Counted from the first letter of the stretch, positions 1-8,833 are shown. The stretch is 64,000 nt of DNA from Bacillus sp. BHET2 (GCF_005938125.1 NZ_VCQN01000001.1:1488001-1552000); one strand, 5' to 3'. The notes: a model not told the origin generated them from the letters alone. A program made the numbers and translations.

Positions 1-60
1 TCCTATAAAGTTCATAAGTGCAAAAAGAAAACAACAACAATCTTTGCGAAAACAGCCAAT

Positions 61-89
61 AATAAAAAGGATGACAAATTTGCCATCCT
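61..89 (-). terminator. Rho-independent terminator of darB
   Basis: On the minus strand a near-perfect stem (AGGATG...CATCCT with an inner CAAATTTG) is followed directly by CTTTTTATT. It lies about 40 bases beyond the darB stop codon. Confidence 0.75.
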
Positions 90-126
90 ACAGGATTAGT
101 GGATTATGTAACTGCCCTTCATGGGA

Positions 127-567
127 TTAGTCCATTCTAAATAATTGTCGCTTTAGCTGCTTTAAGACAACTCTTCTCGTCATGATTCCTTCAAAGTACC
201 CATCATCAGATACCACACATAGGAATGGATGATCCACCAAGAGCTCCAAAGCTTTCTTGAAATCTGATTCCAAAGAAACAATGGGAAAGTCAGCTGTCAT
301 GACTTCTTCTACCTTCTTCGATTCGAGCTTTTCAAACTCGAAACGTTCAAGACCAAGAATGGAGTCGGTTATTAAGCTTGAACTGATTAAGCCTTGGAAA
401 CGGAATGTTGGATCCAGGACAGGGATGGCTGAGTAACCACTCTTTGTTAGCAATAGTAACGCATGTTCCAGGGAGTTCCCTACCTGCACATGTGCAACCT
501 TCTCAGAAGGAATAATAAAATCCTTAATATTCGTTTCTAATAATGCTTTACTACTCAATGAAATCAT
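127..567 (-). CDS. darB: CBS-domain c-di-AMP receptor DarB (YkuL)
   Basis: A 146-residue protein made of two CBS motifs (about residues 18-70 and 85-140), the usual size of B. subtilis YkuL/DarB and Listeria CbpB. In that family the apo-protein binds and stimulates the (p)ppGpp synthetase Rel and pyruvate carboxylase, and c-di-AMP binding releases the partner, so potassium status is coupled to the stringent response. The function is transferred from the family, not seen in the sequence. The ATG is preceded by GAGGGG at good spacing. It lies in the yku neighbourhood, close to ykuJ and ykuI, as in B. subtilis; ykuK and abbA, which lie between them there, are missing here. It is monocistronic with its own terminator. 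Confidence 0.88.
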   Translation of the reverse strand: MISLSSKALLETNIKDFIIPSEKVAHVQVGNSLEHALLLLTKSGYSAIPVLDPTFRFQGLISSSLITDSILGLERFEFEKLESKKVEEVMTADFPIVSLESDFKKALELLVDHPFLCVVSDDGYFEGIMTRRVVLKQLKRQLFRMD

Positions 568-681
568 GTATAACCCCTCATTTTAGAAAATAAAAATTCA
601 ATATATATACAACAGTAATATACGCACTCTATTTTAACATACTGGAAGAAAAATGTATGTTTTCACGATTGTATTACAGAC

Positions 682-712
682 TAAAAAAGATAACCGAATG
701 GTTACCTTTTAA
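682..712 (-). terminator. Terminator of ykuJ
   Basis: On the minus strand AAGGTAACC-attc-GGTTATCTT forms a stem followed by TTTTTAG, just past the ykuJ stop codon. Confidence 0.7.
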
Positions 713-717
713 GTGGA

Positions 718-963
718 TTAATCTTGTTGAGCTTCTTGTAGAAGTTCGAATATTTCTATAGCTGTAATGTCTATGTTATCAAAAGGAAAGCTATTTCCTT
801 TTTCATTCATGACTTCAATTTCGAAAGTATCCTGTTTAGGCAGATACTTCACCTCACATATTTTCGTTCCATTGTACTCGAAAAATCGTTGTTGAGTTTC
901 CCCTTGTTCACCTTGTTCTTGTAATGATTTTAATCTCTGTATAATTCCAAGAAGCTGAGACAT
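718..963 (-). CDS. ykuJ: YkuJ family protein
   Basis: An 81-residue cytosolic protein that I recognise as YkuJ from its MSQL start, the central NGTKICEVKY segment and the conserved tail FPFDNIDITAIEIFELL. The B. subtilis protein is a small alpha/beta fold of unknown function. The open frame extends 12 codons further upstream, but a strong AGGAGAG ribosome binding site lies just before the ATG at 963, which fixes the start. It has its own terminator and is divergent from the MBL-fold gene. No function can be proposed beyond conservation next to ykuI and ykuL. Confidence 0.85.
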   Translation of the reverse strand: MSQLLGIIQRLKSLQEQGEQGETQQRFFEYNGTKICEVKYLPKQDTFEIEVMNEKGNSFPFDNIDITAIEIFELLQEAQQD

Positions 964-1117
964 AATCGGTCTCTCCTTTCCTGATCTAATCTTGGTCATA
1001 GCTTTTGCATTGTACCAGATTCTATCCTGTTAAATCTAATGTTTTGTCCTTTTTCTACAATTATTCCTTTATAATGAAAGGGTATAACGATATTCTTCCC
1101 TGGAAAGGATTGATTGG

Positions 1118-2074
1118 ATGAGCATTTACCGTATAGATTCTCGAATTTCCCTAGTTGACCTAATGGATTTATCATTACAGGAACGTACTGGGAGCTATAT
1201 AATTAAAGAAAAATCCCTAACGATAATCGAAACATCTGCCAGTCCTTCTATACCTCATCTAAAAAAAGGTCTCTCTAAGTTAAACATTAATCTAGAAGAT
1301 ATTCAATACATAATTTTAACCCATATCCATCTTGATCATGCTGGAGGTGCTGGCCTCTTTCTTGAAGAATGCCCTAATGCAAAGGTCATTGTTCACCCGA
1401 AAGGACGACGCCACCTTGTAGACCCCGGACGATTGATTGCAGGTGCGAAGGCTGTGTATGGAGAGAAATTTAATGAACTGTTTGACCCGATTGTACCTAT
1501 ACCAGAAGACAGGATGTTGGTGATGGAGCACGAGGAAAAATTGACGCTGAGTAATAGCTGTACCTTAACGTTTTACCACACTCCTGGACATGCTAACCAT
1601 CATTTCAGTATTTTTGACTCGGTTTCAAATGGAATGTTCACTGGTGATACATGCGGGATTCAATATACCGTGGGATCTAAACACTTTTATTTCCCGTCCA
1701 CCTCACCCAATCAATTTAACCCCGATGAGATGAAAAATTCTATCCGTATGTATAAGGATCTGAAGCTGGATCGTTTGTACTTTGGTCACTACGGGGTAAC
1801 CGAAGAAGTGTCGTTTGCCCTTTCGGAAGTGGAAAAAGGGCTTGACTTTTTTATGGAAAAAAGCAGGGAAACTTTTTCTTCTCATAGTACAATCGAGGAT
1901 AACGTAGAAGCAATCACTTCTGTCCTTTTTAATCTCACCAAGAGTAAAATGATCCAAAAAGGAGTCGATCCGGAGAACCCAATATTCCAATTATTACTGC
2001 TCGATATGAACGTTTCCGCAATGGGGATAGTAGATTATCTATTAAAGCAAACGAAAGGAGATTCTACATCATGA
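1118..2074 (+). CDS. MBL-fold metallo-hydrolase
   Basis: A 318-residue metallo-beta-lactamase-fold hydrolase. The metal ligands are visible: THIHLDH (residues 68-74), the HTPGH histidine (158), FTGDT with the bridging aspartate (177) and the final FGHYG histidine (224). These support a dinuclear Zn/Fe centre. The C-terminal 90 residues are helical and of unknown role. The sequence does not carry glyoxalase II or RNase Z signatures, so the substrate is open. A GGAAAGGA site precedes the ATG. The stop overlaps the start of the glutaredoxin gene by four bases (ATGA), so the two are translationally coupled; a thiol or disulfide substrate is a reasonable guess only. Confidence 0.85.
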   Translation: MSIYRIDSRISLVDLMDLSLQERTGSYIIKEKSLTIIETSASPSIPHLKKGLSKLNINLEDIQYIILTHIHLDHAGGAGLFLEECPNAKVIVHPKGRRHLVDPGRLIAGAKAVYGEKFNELFDPIVPIPEDRMLVMEHEEKLTLSNSCTLTFYHTPGHANHHFSIFDSVSNGMFTGDTCGIQYTVGSKHFYFPSTSPNQFNPDEMKNSIRMYKDLKLDRLYFGHYGVTEEVSFALSEVEKGLDFFMEKSRETFSSHSTIEDNVEAITSVLFNLTKSKMIQKGVDPENPIFQLLLLDMNVSAMGIVDYLLKQTKGDSTS

Positions 2075-2304
2075 AAGAAGTCACCTTATATACCCAACCA
2101 GATTGCCCACCTTGCGAGGTGGTTAAAATGTATATGAATGAACATAATGTCACTTACAAAGAAATCAACATAAAAGAAAATGAACAAGCAAGAAATTATC
2201 TGATCAAACATTTGAAATCATACTCTACGCCAACCATAACCGTTGATTCTCAAATCATATCAGGATTCAACCTTGAAGCACTCAGAGAAGCATTAAATCA
2301 ATAA
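2071..2304 (+). CDS. Glutaredoxin-like thiol-disulfide protein
   Basis: A 77-residue glutaredoxin/thioredoxin-fold protein with a CPPC active site (residues 12-15) and the cis-proline TPT segment near residue 54. The NrdH/glutaredoxin-like length and the dithiol motif point to a small cytosolic disulfide reductase. In Bacillaceae, which use bacillithiol rather than glutathione, such CPPC proteins may use thioredoxin reductase or bacillithiol; this is inference. It starts inside the stop of the MBL hydrolase gene and ends at a large bidirectional hairpin. Confidence 0.85.
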   Translation: MKEVTLYTQPDCPPCEVVKMYMNEHNVTYKEINIKENEQARNYLIKHLKSYSTPTITVDSQIISGFNLEALREALNQ

Positions 2305-2321
2305 GCCACTCTAAATTAAAA

Positions 2322-2389
2322 AGAAGTTGGCCGTATTCTCGGTAGCAATCATTGTTTTTGATTGATAACCGAGAATACGGCCAACTTCT
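2322..2389. terminator. Long bidirectional terminator hairpin
   Basis: Two perfect 22-bp arms (2322-2343 and 2368-2389) enclose a further CAATCA/TGATTG pair, giving an almost continuous stem between two converging genes. The T-run is better on the minus strand (CTTTTTAAT), serving the gene that ends at 2394, but GGTTTTATT follows on the plus strand. Confidence 0.85.
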
Positions 2390-2393
2390 GGTT

Positions 2394-2891
2394 TTATTGG
2401 GGTTGAATAGTATCAGGTAATTCGTATGCGATCGATGAGACTTTCCAAGTACCTTCTTCTTCACTTACTACAACACCTTCGATACCCGTCATAGTTGAGA
2501 ATGGCCCTTCTTCGTCAAAGTGTTCTTCCCAGACGTACCATTTGCCATCTATGTATTTCACCCTGGTTGATTCATCATATTGGAAAAATGGAATATAATA
2601 TGATGCAAAATCAGAACCAAATGTGATAAAGCCACCATCTACCTCATAGACATTCTCGTTGATGAAGTTTTCAGTAAGATCGTTTGTAAAATACTTAGAC
2701 AGCTTTAGATGAATTTGTTTCTTCGATTGAGGCTCTTCGCTCAAGGAAACTTGAGTATGGTAGGCATCTTCTACAAGAGTCAACACATGATCTTTAGTAA
2801 ATTCAGATGCCTGAGTTTGACTGACTTGTCCACAAACCGAAGTAACAAGACCTAAAATAATCAATAATAACCAAAACTTTTTCCTTTCCAT
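2394..2891 (-). CDS. Secreted protein, unknown function
   Basis: A 165-residue protein with an N-terminal signal peptide: KK at residues 4-5, a hydrophobic core LLLIILGLV, and a likely cleavage site after TQA near residue 29. A lone cysteine near residue 20 does not sit in a good lipobox. The mature part is a small alpha/beta domain rich in aromatic and acidic residues, ending in a WKVSSIAYELP strand. It resembles the small secreted DUF3993-type proteins of Bacillaceae from memory only, so no name is assigned. GGAGGG precedes the ATG. It is a single gene ending in the long hairpin. Confidence 0.75.
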   Translation of the reverse strand: MERKKFWLLLIILGLVTSVCGQVSQTQASEFTKDHVLTLVEDAYHTQVSLSEEPQSKKQIHLKLSKYFTNDLTENFINENVYEVDGGFITFGSDFASYYIPFFQYDESTRVKYIDGKWYVWEEHFDEEGPFSTMTGIEGVVVSEEEGTWKVSSIAYELPDTIQPQ

Positions 2892-3061
2892 TTGCTATCC
2901 CTCCATTTATAAACTAGCTGAAATCATTGTAGCAACAGAAAATTGTCGATTGGGTGTCATTAGTTCGATTATTTCTAACACTGACTGACATATTATTTGG
3001 TTTGTTTGTAAAATCCCCCCTATTCATGGCAGTCAAACATGATAAACAGTGGTAAATTCAA

Positions 3062-3096
3062 CCAAAAAGGTGTCGCATGTTTATGCGACACCTTTC
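3062..3096 (-). terminator. Terminator of the 3104-3343 gene
   Basis: An 11-bp perfect stem AGGTGTCGCAT / ATGCGACACCT with a 4-base loop, followed on the minus strand by TTTTTGG. Confidence 0.85.
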
Positions 3097-3103
3097 ATTT
3101 AAC

Positions 3104-3343
3104 TTATGACAAATAGCGAATGGACCAATATACGATGAATAATGTAATCAAAATGGAACCGATTAAAATAGACAGGAATACTGGATTACGAATATAGGGA
3201 TGCTCTTTCACAACGTCTGGAATATCCGTATCGAATTCACCTTTTAATTGTTTCTCCTGTCCAGCAATCCTAAAGGTATACACCAGCGAATAGCCGGCAA
3301 TCCCTAAAACAATCAAGGCAAGAACAAGCATAAATATACTCAA
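3104..3343 (-). CDS. Small two-helix membrane protein
   Basis: A 79-residue protein with two predicted membrane helices (about residues 3-22 and 53-74) joined by a charged loop containing QEKQLKGEFDTDIPDVVKEHPYI. The open frame continues further upstream, but the in-frame codons AAG GAG GGG at 3349-3357 are themselves a near-perfect ribosome binding site, placing initiation at the TTG at 3343, about eight bases on; the ATG at 3334 is too distant. I do not recognise the family. It is a single gene with a strong terminator. Confidence 0.65.
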   Translation of the reverse strand: MSIFMLVLALIVLGIAGYSLVYTFRIAGQEKQLKGEFDTDIPDVVKEHPYIRNPVFLSILIGSILITLFIVYWSIRYLS

Positions 3344-3509
3344 TAAAAGCCCCTCCTTACAAATGTCCTTGTACATAATTTGTCCCAATAGGCAAAAGCT
3401 ATACAAGAAAAGCGACAGCAACCTAATCAGACCCGACAAGCATAAGATGAGTCAAGCGGAAGAACACTGCCCATTGAATGCTTCATCCTGGTAATCAGAG
3501 TGAAGGATG

Positions 3510-4733
3510 CTAATAAAGCAGACCTTCTTCCTCGAATAAAAATTCATACGACAAATCCATGAACAAATACAACCCATTGCCAAAAGGGTAAGAATAAGTA
3601 CGGATGGACTGTCCAGAATCAATATCGCTGTATATGTCTGATAATAGCCCTTTTTTATTAATTCTCATACGTATGATATTTTCTAGAAAGTAGGGACGCC
3701 AACTCCAATTCTTACCTTTGTATTTCGGTTCAATCAGCCATTCTGATCCAGATTTCACCACATTACTTGTAACTTGAAAACCGTTTTCATCACAAATATA
3801 CAAGCGGAAGCATTTATCAGAAAAATTCTTACCGACCTCAATCAGAATGGCATCGAATTCGATTGTTTGTTTCATTTTCCCTATCATCATCTGACTGATT
3901 TCTTTATGAAGGACATCAGCGAAATCATAGCCAGCTTCTAGGTGCTTCTTTTCGTAGCGGATATAATCTTGACATTTCTCTTTCAGTTTGTCTTTTAACA
4001 AATCAGGGTTCAAGAAGGAGGCTGACGGGTGCTGCAGGTAATAGCCTTGATAATAACGCCCCCCATTCAGCCAGGCAAATTGAAGCTGGAAGTTGATTTC
4101 TATATTCTCAAATAATAGGGATGCTCCGATCTTTCTGGCGAGCACAGAAAGACTATATAGAATATCCTTATACACTTTATTACCAGCATCGTTTCTCAAT
4201 TGATATAAATCCACTTTCAAAATATCCGGTGAAAATTGTGAGAGGCGATCTAAGTGACCACTATTCCCACCTACATTATCGATTGCAATCTTTATTCCAT
4301 ATGTTTTATAGTACAAAAGCATATGTACTAGCTGATCAAAGTCCCCTAAAAACGTCTTTTCAGACAGCTCAATCACTGTCCGGTTCAAACGCAACCCTTT
4401 TTTTTCGTATTCCAGAAGAAGCTCAAGAAGGGACTCTCCATGGTCCAACATCAAAACCCTTGCATCACGGTTAAGGAACATTAAGCCTTCTTGTTTCTCA
4501 ATTAAAAATTTGTCCATCGCAAGGCGTGTGACGTGTTCATCCACTTCTACCTTATATTCATCAGGAATCTCTTCATCACCAAAAAATGGACCAAGACTCT
4601 GAATATTTTTTTCTCCGACCATAATTCTTCCTAAAACTTCGTATCCGATGATTTTATGTTCATCTGCACTGAAAATTGGTTGAAAGTACGGAATCACCTG
4701 TTCAATATTGGTTAACACTTCTAATGCGTCCAT
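3510..4733 (-). CDS. ykuI: EAL-domain c-di-GMP-binding protein YkuI
   Basis: A 407-residue protein with an N-terminal EAL domain (about 1-250; the signature is EVL at residues 32-34, YEVLGR) and a C-terminal PAS-like domain (about 265-400). Length and domain order match B. subtilis YkuI, whose crystal structure binds c-di-GMP through the EAL domain; phosphodiesterase activity of that protein has been hard to show, so a receptor role is as likely as catalysis. GGGGGAG precedes the ATG. It is cytosolic, with no membrane segments. It is one of three EAL proteins in this window. Confidence 0.9.
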   Translation of the reverse strand: MDALEVLTNIEQVIPYFQPIFSADEHKIIGYEVLGRIMVGEKNIQSLGPFFGDEEIPDEYKVEVDEHVTRLAMDKFLIEKQEGLMFLNRDARVLMLDHGESLLELLLEYEKKGLRLNRTVIELSEKTFLGDFDQLVHMLLYYKTYGIKIAIDNVGGNSGHLDRLSQFSPDILKVDLYQLRNDAGNKVYKDILYSLSVLARKIGASLLFENIEINFQLQFAWLNGGRYYQGYYLQHPSASFLNPDLLKDKLKEKCQDYIRYEKKHLEAGYDFADVLHKEISQMMIGKMKQTIEFDAILIEVGKNFSDKCFRLYICDENGFQVTSNVVKSGSEWLIEPKYKGKNWSWRPYFLENIIRMRINKKGLLSDIYSDIDSGQSIRTYSYPFGNGLYLFMDLSYEFLFEEEGLLY

Positions 4734-4807
4734 TCCTACTCCCCCGCCATCTCGCTTGTTTTTGCATGATTATAACATAATTATACAGGGTAACGAAAAG
4801 GACATAA

Positions 4808-4858
4808 ACAAAAAAGCTTTCCCTACCCTGTCATTTTGACATGGAAATCGGGAAAGCA
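4808..4858 (-). terminator. Terminator of fadH
   Basis: GCTTTCCC (4816-4823) and GGGAAAGC (4850-4857) pair, with an inner TGTCA/TGACA stem, and GCTTTTTTGTTT follows on the minus strand. Confidence 0.7.
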
Positions 4859-4892
4859 ATAGATTATTCATTCCTACAATACCTTTAATATA

Positions 4893-5660
4893 TTAAAATG
4901 GAAATTGGCTCAGCCACTGTCCTCCATCCATGGTTATGCATTCACCGTTAATGTAAGATGCTTGTTCTGAAGCAATAAAATATGCGAGACCGGCAATCTC
5001 TTCAGGTGTTCCCAGTCGTTTCATTGGGACACTGTCTATTGTTCTTTTCGCAGCTTCTTCAGAAACCCATAGCTTCTCTGCCCCTCCAGTGCGTTCAATC
5101 GGTCCAGGAGCTATCGCATTCGTACGAATACCGTATTTATGCCCCCATTCAACAGCAAGGGTCCTCGTCAATGATAAGACACCTGCCTTTGCTGCGGCAG
5201 AATGAGCCACACCTGCACCAGCATTCCATGCGTAGGTTGCGACCATGTTGATGATAGTCCCCTTTTGATTATGCTCAATCCAATAGTTTCCTACGGCATG
5301 TGAGCATAAGAATGTTCCGTTCAGAACAATATCAATCACAGACTTCCAACCATTTGGAGTGAGCTTTTCTGCAGGGCAAATAAAGTTTCCTGCCGCATTG
5401 TTAATGAGCACATCTATTTTACCAAATTTTCCTGCCGTGAATTCAACCATTGCCTTTACATGTTCCTGCTCTCTCACATCCATTTGAAATACGTCAATAT
5501 TTCCTTTAAGGGACGCGAATTCATCTTTCACTGATTGAAGTCTTTCTTCATTTCTTCCTGTTACGACGACGGTAGCACCTGATTCAACGAATTTCTTCGC
5601 CATATATTTTCCCATACCACTAGAACCGCCTGTTATAATCACAACTTGTTGCTCTGCCAT
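4893..5660 (-). CDS. fadH: 2,4-dienoyl-CoA reductase (SDR) FadH
   Basis: A 255-residue short-chain dehydrogenase with the nucleotide-binding TGGSSGMG (10-17), NNAAGNF (87-93) and, in place of the usual YxxxK, SAAAK (S154, K158), a substitution typical of the dienoyl-CoA reductase group. Length and sequence match B. subtilis FadH (YkuF). The enzyme uses NADPH to reduce 2,4-dienoyl-CoA so that unsaturated fatty acids with even-numbered double bonds can enter beta-oxidation. AAGGGGAG precedes the ATG. A FadR-type operator lies 19 bases upstream of the start codon. The partner fadG of B. subtilis is not next to it here. Confidence 0.9.
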   Translation of the reverse strand: MAEQQVVIITGGSSGMGKYMAKKFVESGATVVVTGRNEERLQSVKDEFASLKGNIDVFQMDVREQEHVKAMVEFTAGKFGKIDVLINNAAGNFICPAEKLTPNGWKSVIDIVLNGTFLCSHAVGNYWIEHNQKGTIINMVATYAWNAGAGVAHSAAAKAGVLSLTRTLAVEWGHKYGIRTNAIAPGPIERTGGAEKLWVSEEAAKRTIDSVPMKRLGTPEEIAGLAYFIASEQASYINGECITMDGGQWLSQFPF

Positions 5661-5678
5661 ATGTATCTCCCCTTTTTA

Positions 5679-5696
5679 TGAATGAATATTCACTCA
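5679..5696. promoter_or_regulatory. FadR-type operator of fadH
   Basis: The 18-mer reads TGAATGAATATTCACTCA, which matches the B. subtilis FadR consensus (TGAATGAmTAnTCATTCA) at all but one position. It lies between the fadH start codon and its upstream region, where a TetR-type repressor bound here would block transcription until long-chain acyl-CoA releases it. Position and sequence are seen; the regulator is inferred. Confidence 0.75.
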
Positions 5697-5743
5697 TTAT
5701 TTTATCATATTGAAGTACAATAAAACCATTTATTCTTACAAAA

Positions 5744-5788
5744 AAGACTGATTTTTAAGAAAATAACATTTTCTTAAAAATCAGTCTT
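5744..5788 (-). terminator. Terminator of the 5794-6012 gene
   Basis: Perfect 21-bp arms (5744-5764 and 5768-5788) around a 3-base loop, with a T-run on the minus strand. Confidence 0.88.
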
Positions 5789-5793
5789 AACGA

Positions 5794-6012
5794 TTAACCA
5801 TCAGGGTTGTTCACGATTGCATCGTGTAATTGCGCAAGCGCCTTAATGATAGTTTTATTTCTATAATAGCCTTTTGCTTCAATTGATACGTTATTATATG
5901 AAACAACTACCTGACCTAAAGATCGAGGAGATTTAAAGCCGTATACATACACTTTAACCGTACCTCTATCGGTAGGGAGAAATAGGATTTCCATACGTTT
6001 TGTCTTTTTCAT
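5794..6012 (-). CDS. Small protein, unknown function
   Basis: A 72-residue, basic, apparently soluble protein beginning MKKTKRMEILFLPTDRG and predicted to be a beta-rich N-terminal half (VKVYVYGFK, QVVVSYNNVSIEAKGYY) followed by a helix (IIKALAQLHDAIVNN). AAAGGAGAGGG precedes the ATG, and it ends at a very strong terminator, so it is a real monocistronic gene. I do not recognise the family. The beta-hairpin plus C-terminal helix could suit a small nucleic-acid-binding or antirepressor protein, but nothing specific supports this. Confidence 0.65.
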   Translation of the reverse strand: MKKTKRMEILFLPTDRGTVKVYVYGFKSPRSLGQVVVSYNNVSIEAKGYYRNKTIIKALAQLHDAIVNNPDG

Positions 6013-6210
6013 AATCCCTCTCCTTTATAAAGCACTCGAAAACCGTGATTCATATTGAAAGTAACCATTACTCTCTCTTTCTATGAACCTTTTATTCTCC
6101 TCACTTTAAAATAAGTCATAGGAATTACTCTGTCAAACATTTAGCTGAATACATTTATAGTGCATCAACCTGCATTTACATCCTACTATAGCTAATAGCT
6201 CAATAGAACC

Positions 6211-8304
6211 TCAAATCAGGACAAACTGCTGCTGTTCGATTTCCTCAGGACAAATCGGCTTGCTAAAGAAATACCCTTGCGCTTTCTGACAGTTGGCCTC
6301 TTTAAGAAAGTCGACTTGCCCCTCTCTTTCTACACCCTCTGCGATGACTTCAAGACCTAGGCTGTGTGCGAGATGGATGATGGTTGTCGTTATGGCTGAG
6401 TCCTTCTGGTTCATCCCTATCTCTCGTACAAATGATTGATCGATCTTTAAGATATCGATGGGGAAACGTTTTAAATAATTTAATGACGAGTATCCTGTTC
6501 CAAAATCGTCAACTGAAATGTATACCCCAAGATTCTTAAGTCTTTTTAACATTTTCAATGTTTGCTGGGTATCTTGCATGGCTCCCTCCGTAATTTCAAT
6601 TTCTATGCAAGATGCAGGGATATTATACGTTCTTAGGTAAAAGCCGATCGTATCGACTAATTGTTCCTGCAGAAATTGCTTTGGAGAAATATTAATGGCC
6701 ACCCGCACCGATTTATATCCTTTATTTCGCCATTTTTGTAGTTGACTGCACACTTGTTCAAGCACCCATTCTCCAATCTGATGAATCAAGCCGGTCTCTT
6801 CTGCTAAAGGAATGAACTGTACGGGTGAAACAAAACCGAATTTCCGATTATTCCATCGAATCAATGCCTCGAAGCTATCAATCGATCCAGTTGCTAAATT
6901 CACTTGTGGCTGATAATGGACGTACATTTCACCTTTTTCTATTGCCCTACGCAAGTGAGACTCCATAATGATATAGTTCGGGAAGCTTGATTTCATATGC
7001 GATTGATAAAAGCGGTAGTGACCCCTGCCTTTTTCCTTCACTTCAAACAGAGCTTGTGCAGCTTTCTGAATCAGTGAATTAGAGTCATACCCATCTGCAG
7101 GATAACGACTGATTCCTACTGAAGGGGAAATATAAAATTCCTGTCCATCAATTGAAAATGGATCAATAAACAGAGCCAAGGTTTCTTTTGCCTTCGTTTT
7201 TGTTTCTTCAAAGTTCGTATTCTTCAAGAGAAAGATAAATTCATCCCCACCCTGACGATACAATTGACAATCTTCATTTGTTAGACTAACCAATCGTTCT
7301 GTGATATTTTTGAGGATTTTGTCTCCACCCTTTAACCCTAAAGTATCATTCACAAATTTAAACCGGTCCAAATCCAAATATAATAAAGAAAGCTCCACTC
7401 CTCTTTCCTCCATATTATGAATGATGATGGGAATATGATCATCTAGCGCCTTTCTATTCCATAGACCTGTCAATTGATCGTGAAGAGCCATATAATGAAT
7501 CATTTCATTTTGCTCATGATGCTTGGTAATATCTTTGGCGATAATGTAGCAGCCATCATATGTCTCATTGACTACAATGGGGACCATCTTCAATTGAGTG
7601 ATCTTCTCTTCCCCTGCTTCGTTAATCAGAAGACTGTAATCGATTGTAGAGGAATTTCCCATTTGTGTTCTATTTAGTGATTCAGTCAATATTTTCTCAT
7701 TTTGATAATGAAATAAATCATAGATACTCATATTCATCAATGCTGCTTTTGTATAGCCGGTCAAGAGACTTCCTGCACCGTTAGATTCAATGATGATCCC
7801 AAGAGAATCCAAGATGAATATCGCATCCAGGTTATGTTCGATAATGGATTTGTATCGTTCCTTTGCTTTTACTAACTTCTTCTTTTCCTCAATGGAAGGT
7901 GTGATATCTCTCGTAATAGAAACAACATACTTTACATCCCCGTCCTTATTCTTGATGGGTGTAAGGATTGATTCGTTTACAACCTGATTCCCATCTTTAA
8001 TAGAAAAGGTATCCTGGTATGTAATACTTTCACCAGTATCTACAAGCTCGATATATTTCATCTTTATGATACTTGCCACCTCTGGTGAAACTACTTCCTC
8101 CAATAATCTCCCCATGTCCTCATGTCGTATGGAGGTGTATTTTTTGGCTGATTCATTTATATATATGTACCTGAAAACCTGACCTTCTTCAACCTTCATA
8201 ATAAAAATCATATCGTGAATATTGTCTAAAATAAGTTCCTTCAACACCGTGTCAAGTACATCTAGCTCCGCACTGATTGTGTTGTTTATATCTGTCCATT
8301 TCAT
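6211..8304 (-). CDS. PAS-PAS-GGDEF-EAL c-di-GMP protein
   Basis: A 697-residue cytosolic protein with two PAS domains (about 20-135 and 150-262), a GGDEF diguanylate cyclase domain with an intact GGDEF (352-356) and an EAL phosphodiesterase domain with an intact EAL (479-481), DDFGTGYSS and EGVE motifs. Both catalytic modules look competent, so the protein may make or hydrolyse c-di-GMP according to a signal sensed by the PAS domains (haem, flavin or a small ligand; not predictable). There is no RxxD inhibitory site before GGDEF. The domain order recalls B. subtilis DgcW (YkoW). AAAGGATG precedes the ATG. It is a single gene; no clear terminator is seen between it and the gene at 5794. Confidence 0.9.
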   Translation of the reverse strand: MKWTDINNTISAELDVLDTVLKELILDNIHDMIFIMKVEEGQVFRYIYINESAKKYTSIRHEDMGRLLEEVVSPEVASIIKMKYIELVDTGESITYQDTFSIKDGNQVVNESILTPIKNKDGDVKYVVSITRDITPSIEEKKKLVKAKERYKSIIEHNLDAIFILDSLGIIIESNGAGSLLTGYTKAALMNMSIYDLFHYQNEKILTESLNRTQMGNSSTIDYSLLINEAGEEKITQLKMVPIVVNETYDGCYIIAKDITKHHEQNEMIHYMALHDQLTGLWNRKALDDHIPIIIHNMEERGVELSLLYLDLDRFKFVNDTLGLKGGDKILKNITERLVSLTNEDCQLYRQGGDEFIFLLKNTNFEETKTKAKETLALFIDPFSIDGQEFYISPSVGISRYPADGYDSNSLIQKAAQALFEVKEKGRGHYRFYQSHMKSSFPNYIIMESHLRRAIEKGEMYVHYQPQVNLATGSIDSFEALIRWNNRKFGFVSPVQFIPLAEETGLIHQIGEWVLEQVCSQLQKWRNKGYKSVRVAINISPKQFLQEQLVDTIGFYLRTYNIPASCIEIEITEGAMQDTQQTLKMLKRLKNLGVYISVDDFGTGYSSLNYLKRFPIDILKIDQSFVREIGMNQKDSAITTTIIHLAHSLGLEVIAEGVEREGQVDFLKEANCQKAQGYFFSKPICPEEIEQQQFVLI

Positions 8305-8538
8305 GGATTCTTCATCCTTTTAGGCTTCTGTCTTTATAAGCATAATATGTCATGATTATATTTTACTATTTAACCCATGATTTTCCTATAGACTTAGAGG
8401 AATAATCGATAATTTTCTTACACTACAGCCATTTATAATCATTACCCCCTGTCACCTTGCCCATTAAAAGGGAGACAGGCGCACAGTTTGAGCAGAAGCC
8501 ATACACTAAAGTGAATAGAGAGAGGAGGTTTTTTGTAT

Positions 8539-8829
8539 ATGTATCGATCCGCATATTACCCGTATCCCATGTATAGACAATATAATGGGGGAGATCAACG
8601 CTTTTTCCCATTTTTCTTTGGGTTGCCGTTTTTAGCAGGTGGATTAGCAGGATTGGCCATTAGTCCGCTTCTTTTCAATAGGCCATGCTACGGTCCTGCT
8701 TGCTATCCACCTTATCCACCTTACGGAGGATACCCTTATCCAGGGGGTTATCCACAACCCTACGGAAATAACTTTCAATCAACACCGAATAATCTTACGG
8801 AAAATATCAATATATACCCCCAAAGATAA
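8539..8829 (+). CDS. Gly/Pro/Tyr-rich small protein
   Basis: A 96-residue protein of low complexity: a Tyr-rich N-terminus, one hydrophobic segment (FFFGLPFLAGGLAGLAISPLLF, about 27-48), then a Pro/Tyr/Gly-rich tail with PPYPPYGGYPYPGGYPQPYG. Such composition is common among spore coat and cell-surface proteins of Bacillaceae, but no family is recognised. AGGAGG at 8523-8528 suits the ATG at 8539 better than the in-frame TTG at 8533. A weak hairpin follows. A role in the spore coat or surface is a guess from composition. Confidence 0.65.
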   Translation: MYRSAYYPYPMYRQYNGGDQRFFPFFFGLPFLAGGLAGLAISPLLFNRPCYGPACYPPYPPYGGYPYPGGYPQPYGNNFQSTPNNLTENINIYPQR

Positions 8830-8833
8830 CCAA

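Noticed and set aside
8423-8611. Minus-strand frame of 62 codons before the GGDEF-EAL gene
   Set aside because: It covers the ribosome binding site and start of the plus-strand Gly/Pro/Tyr-rich gene and has no ribosome binding site of its own.
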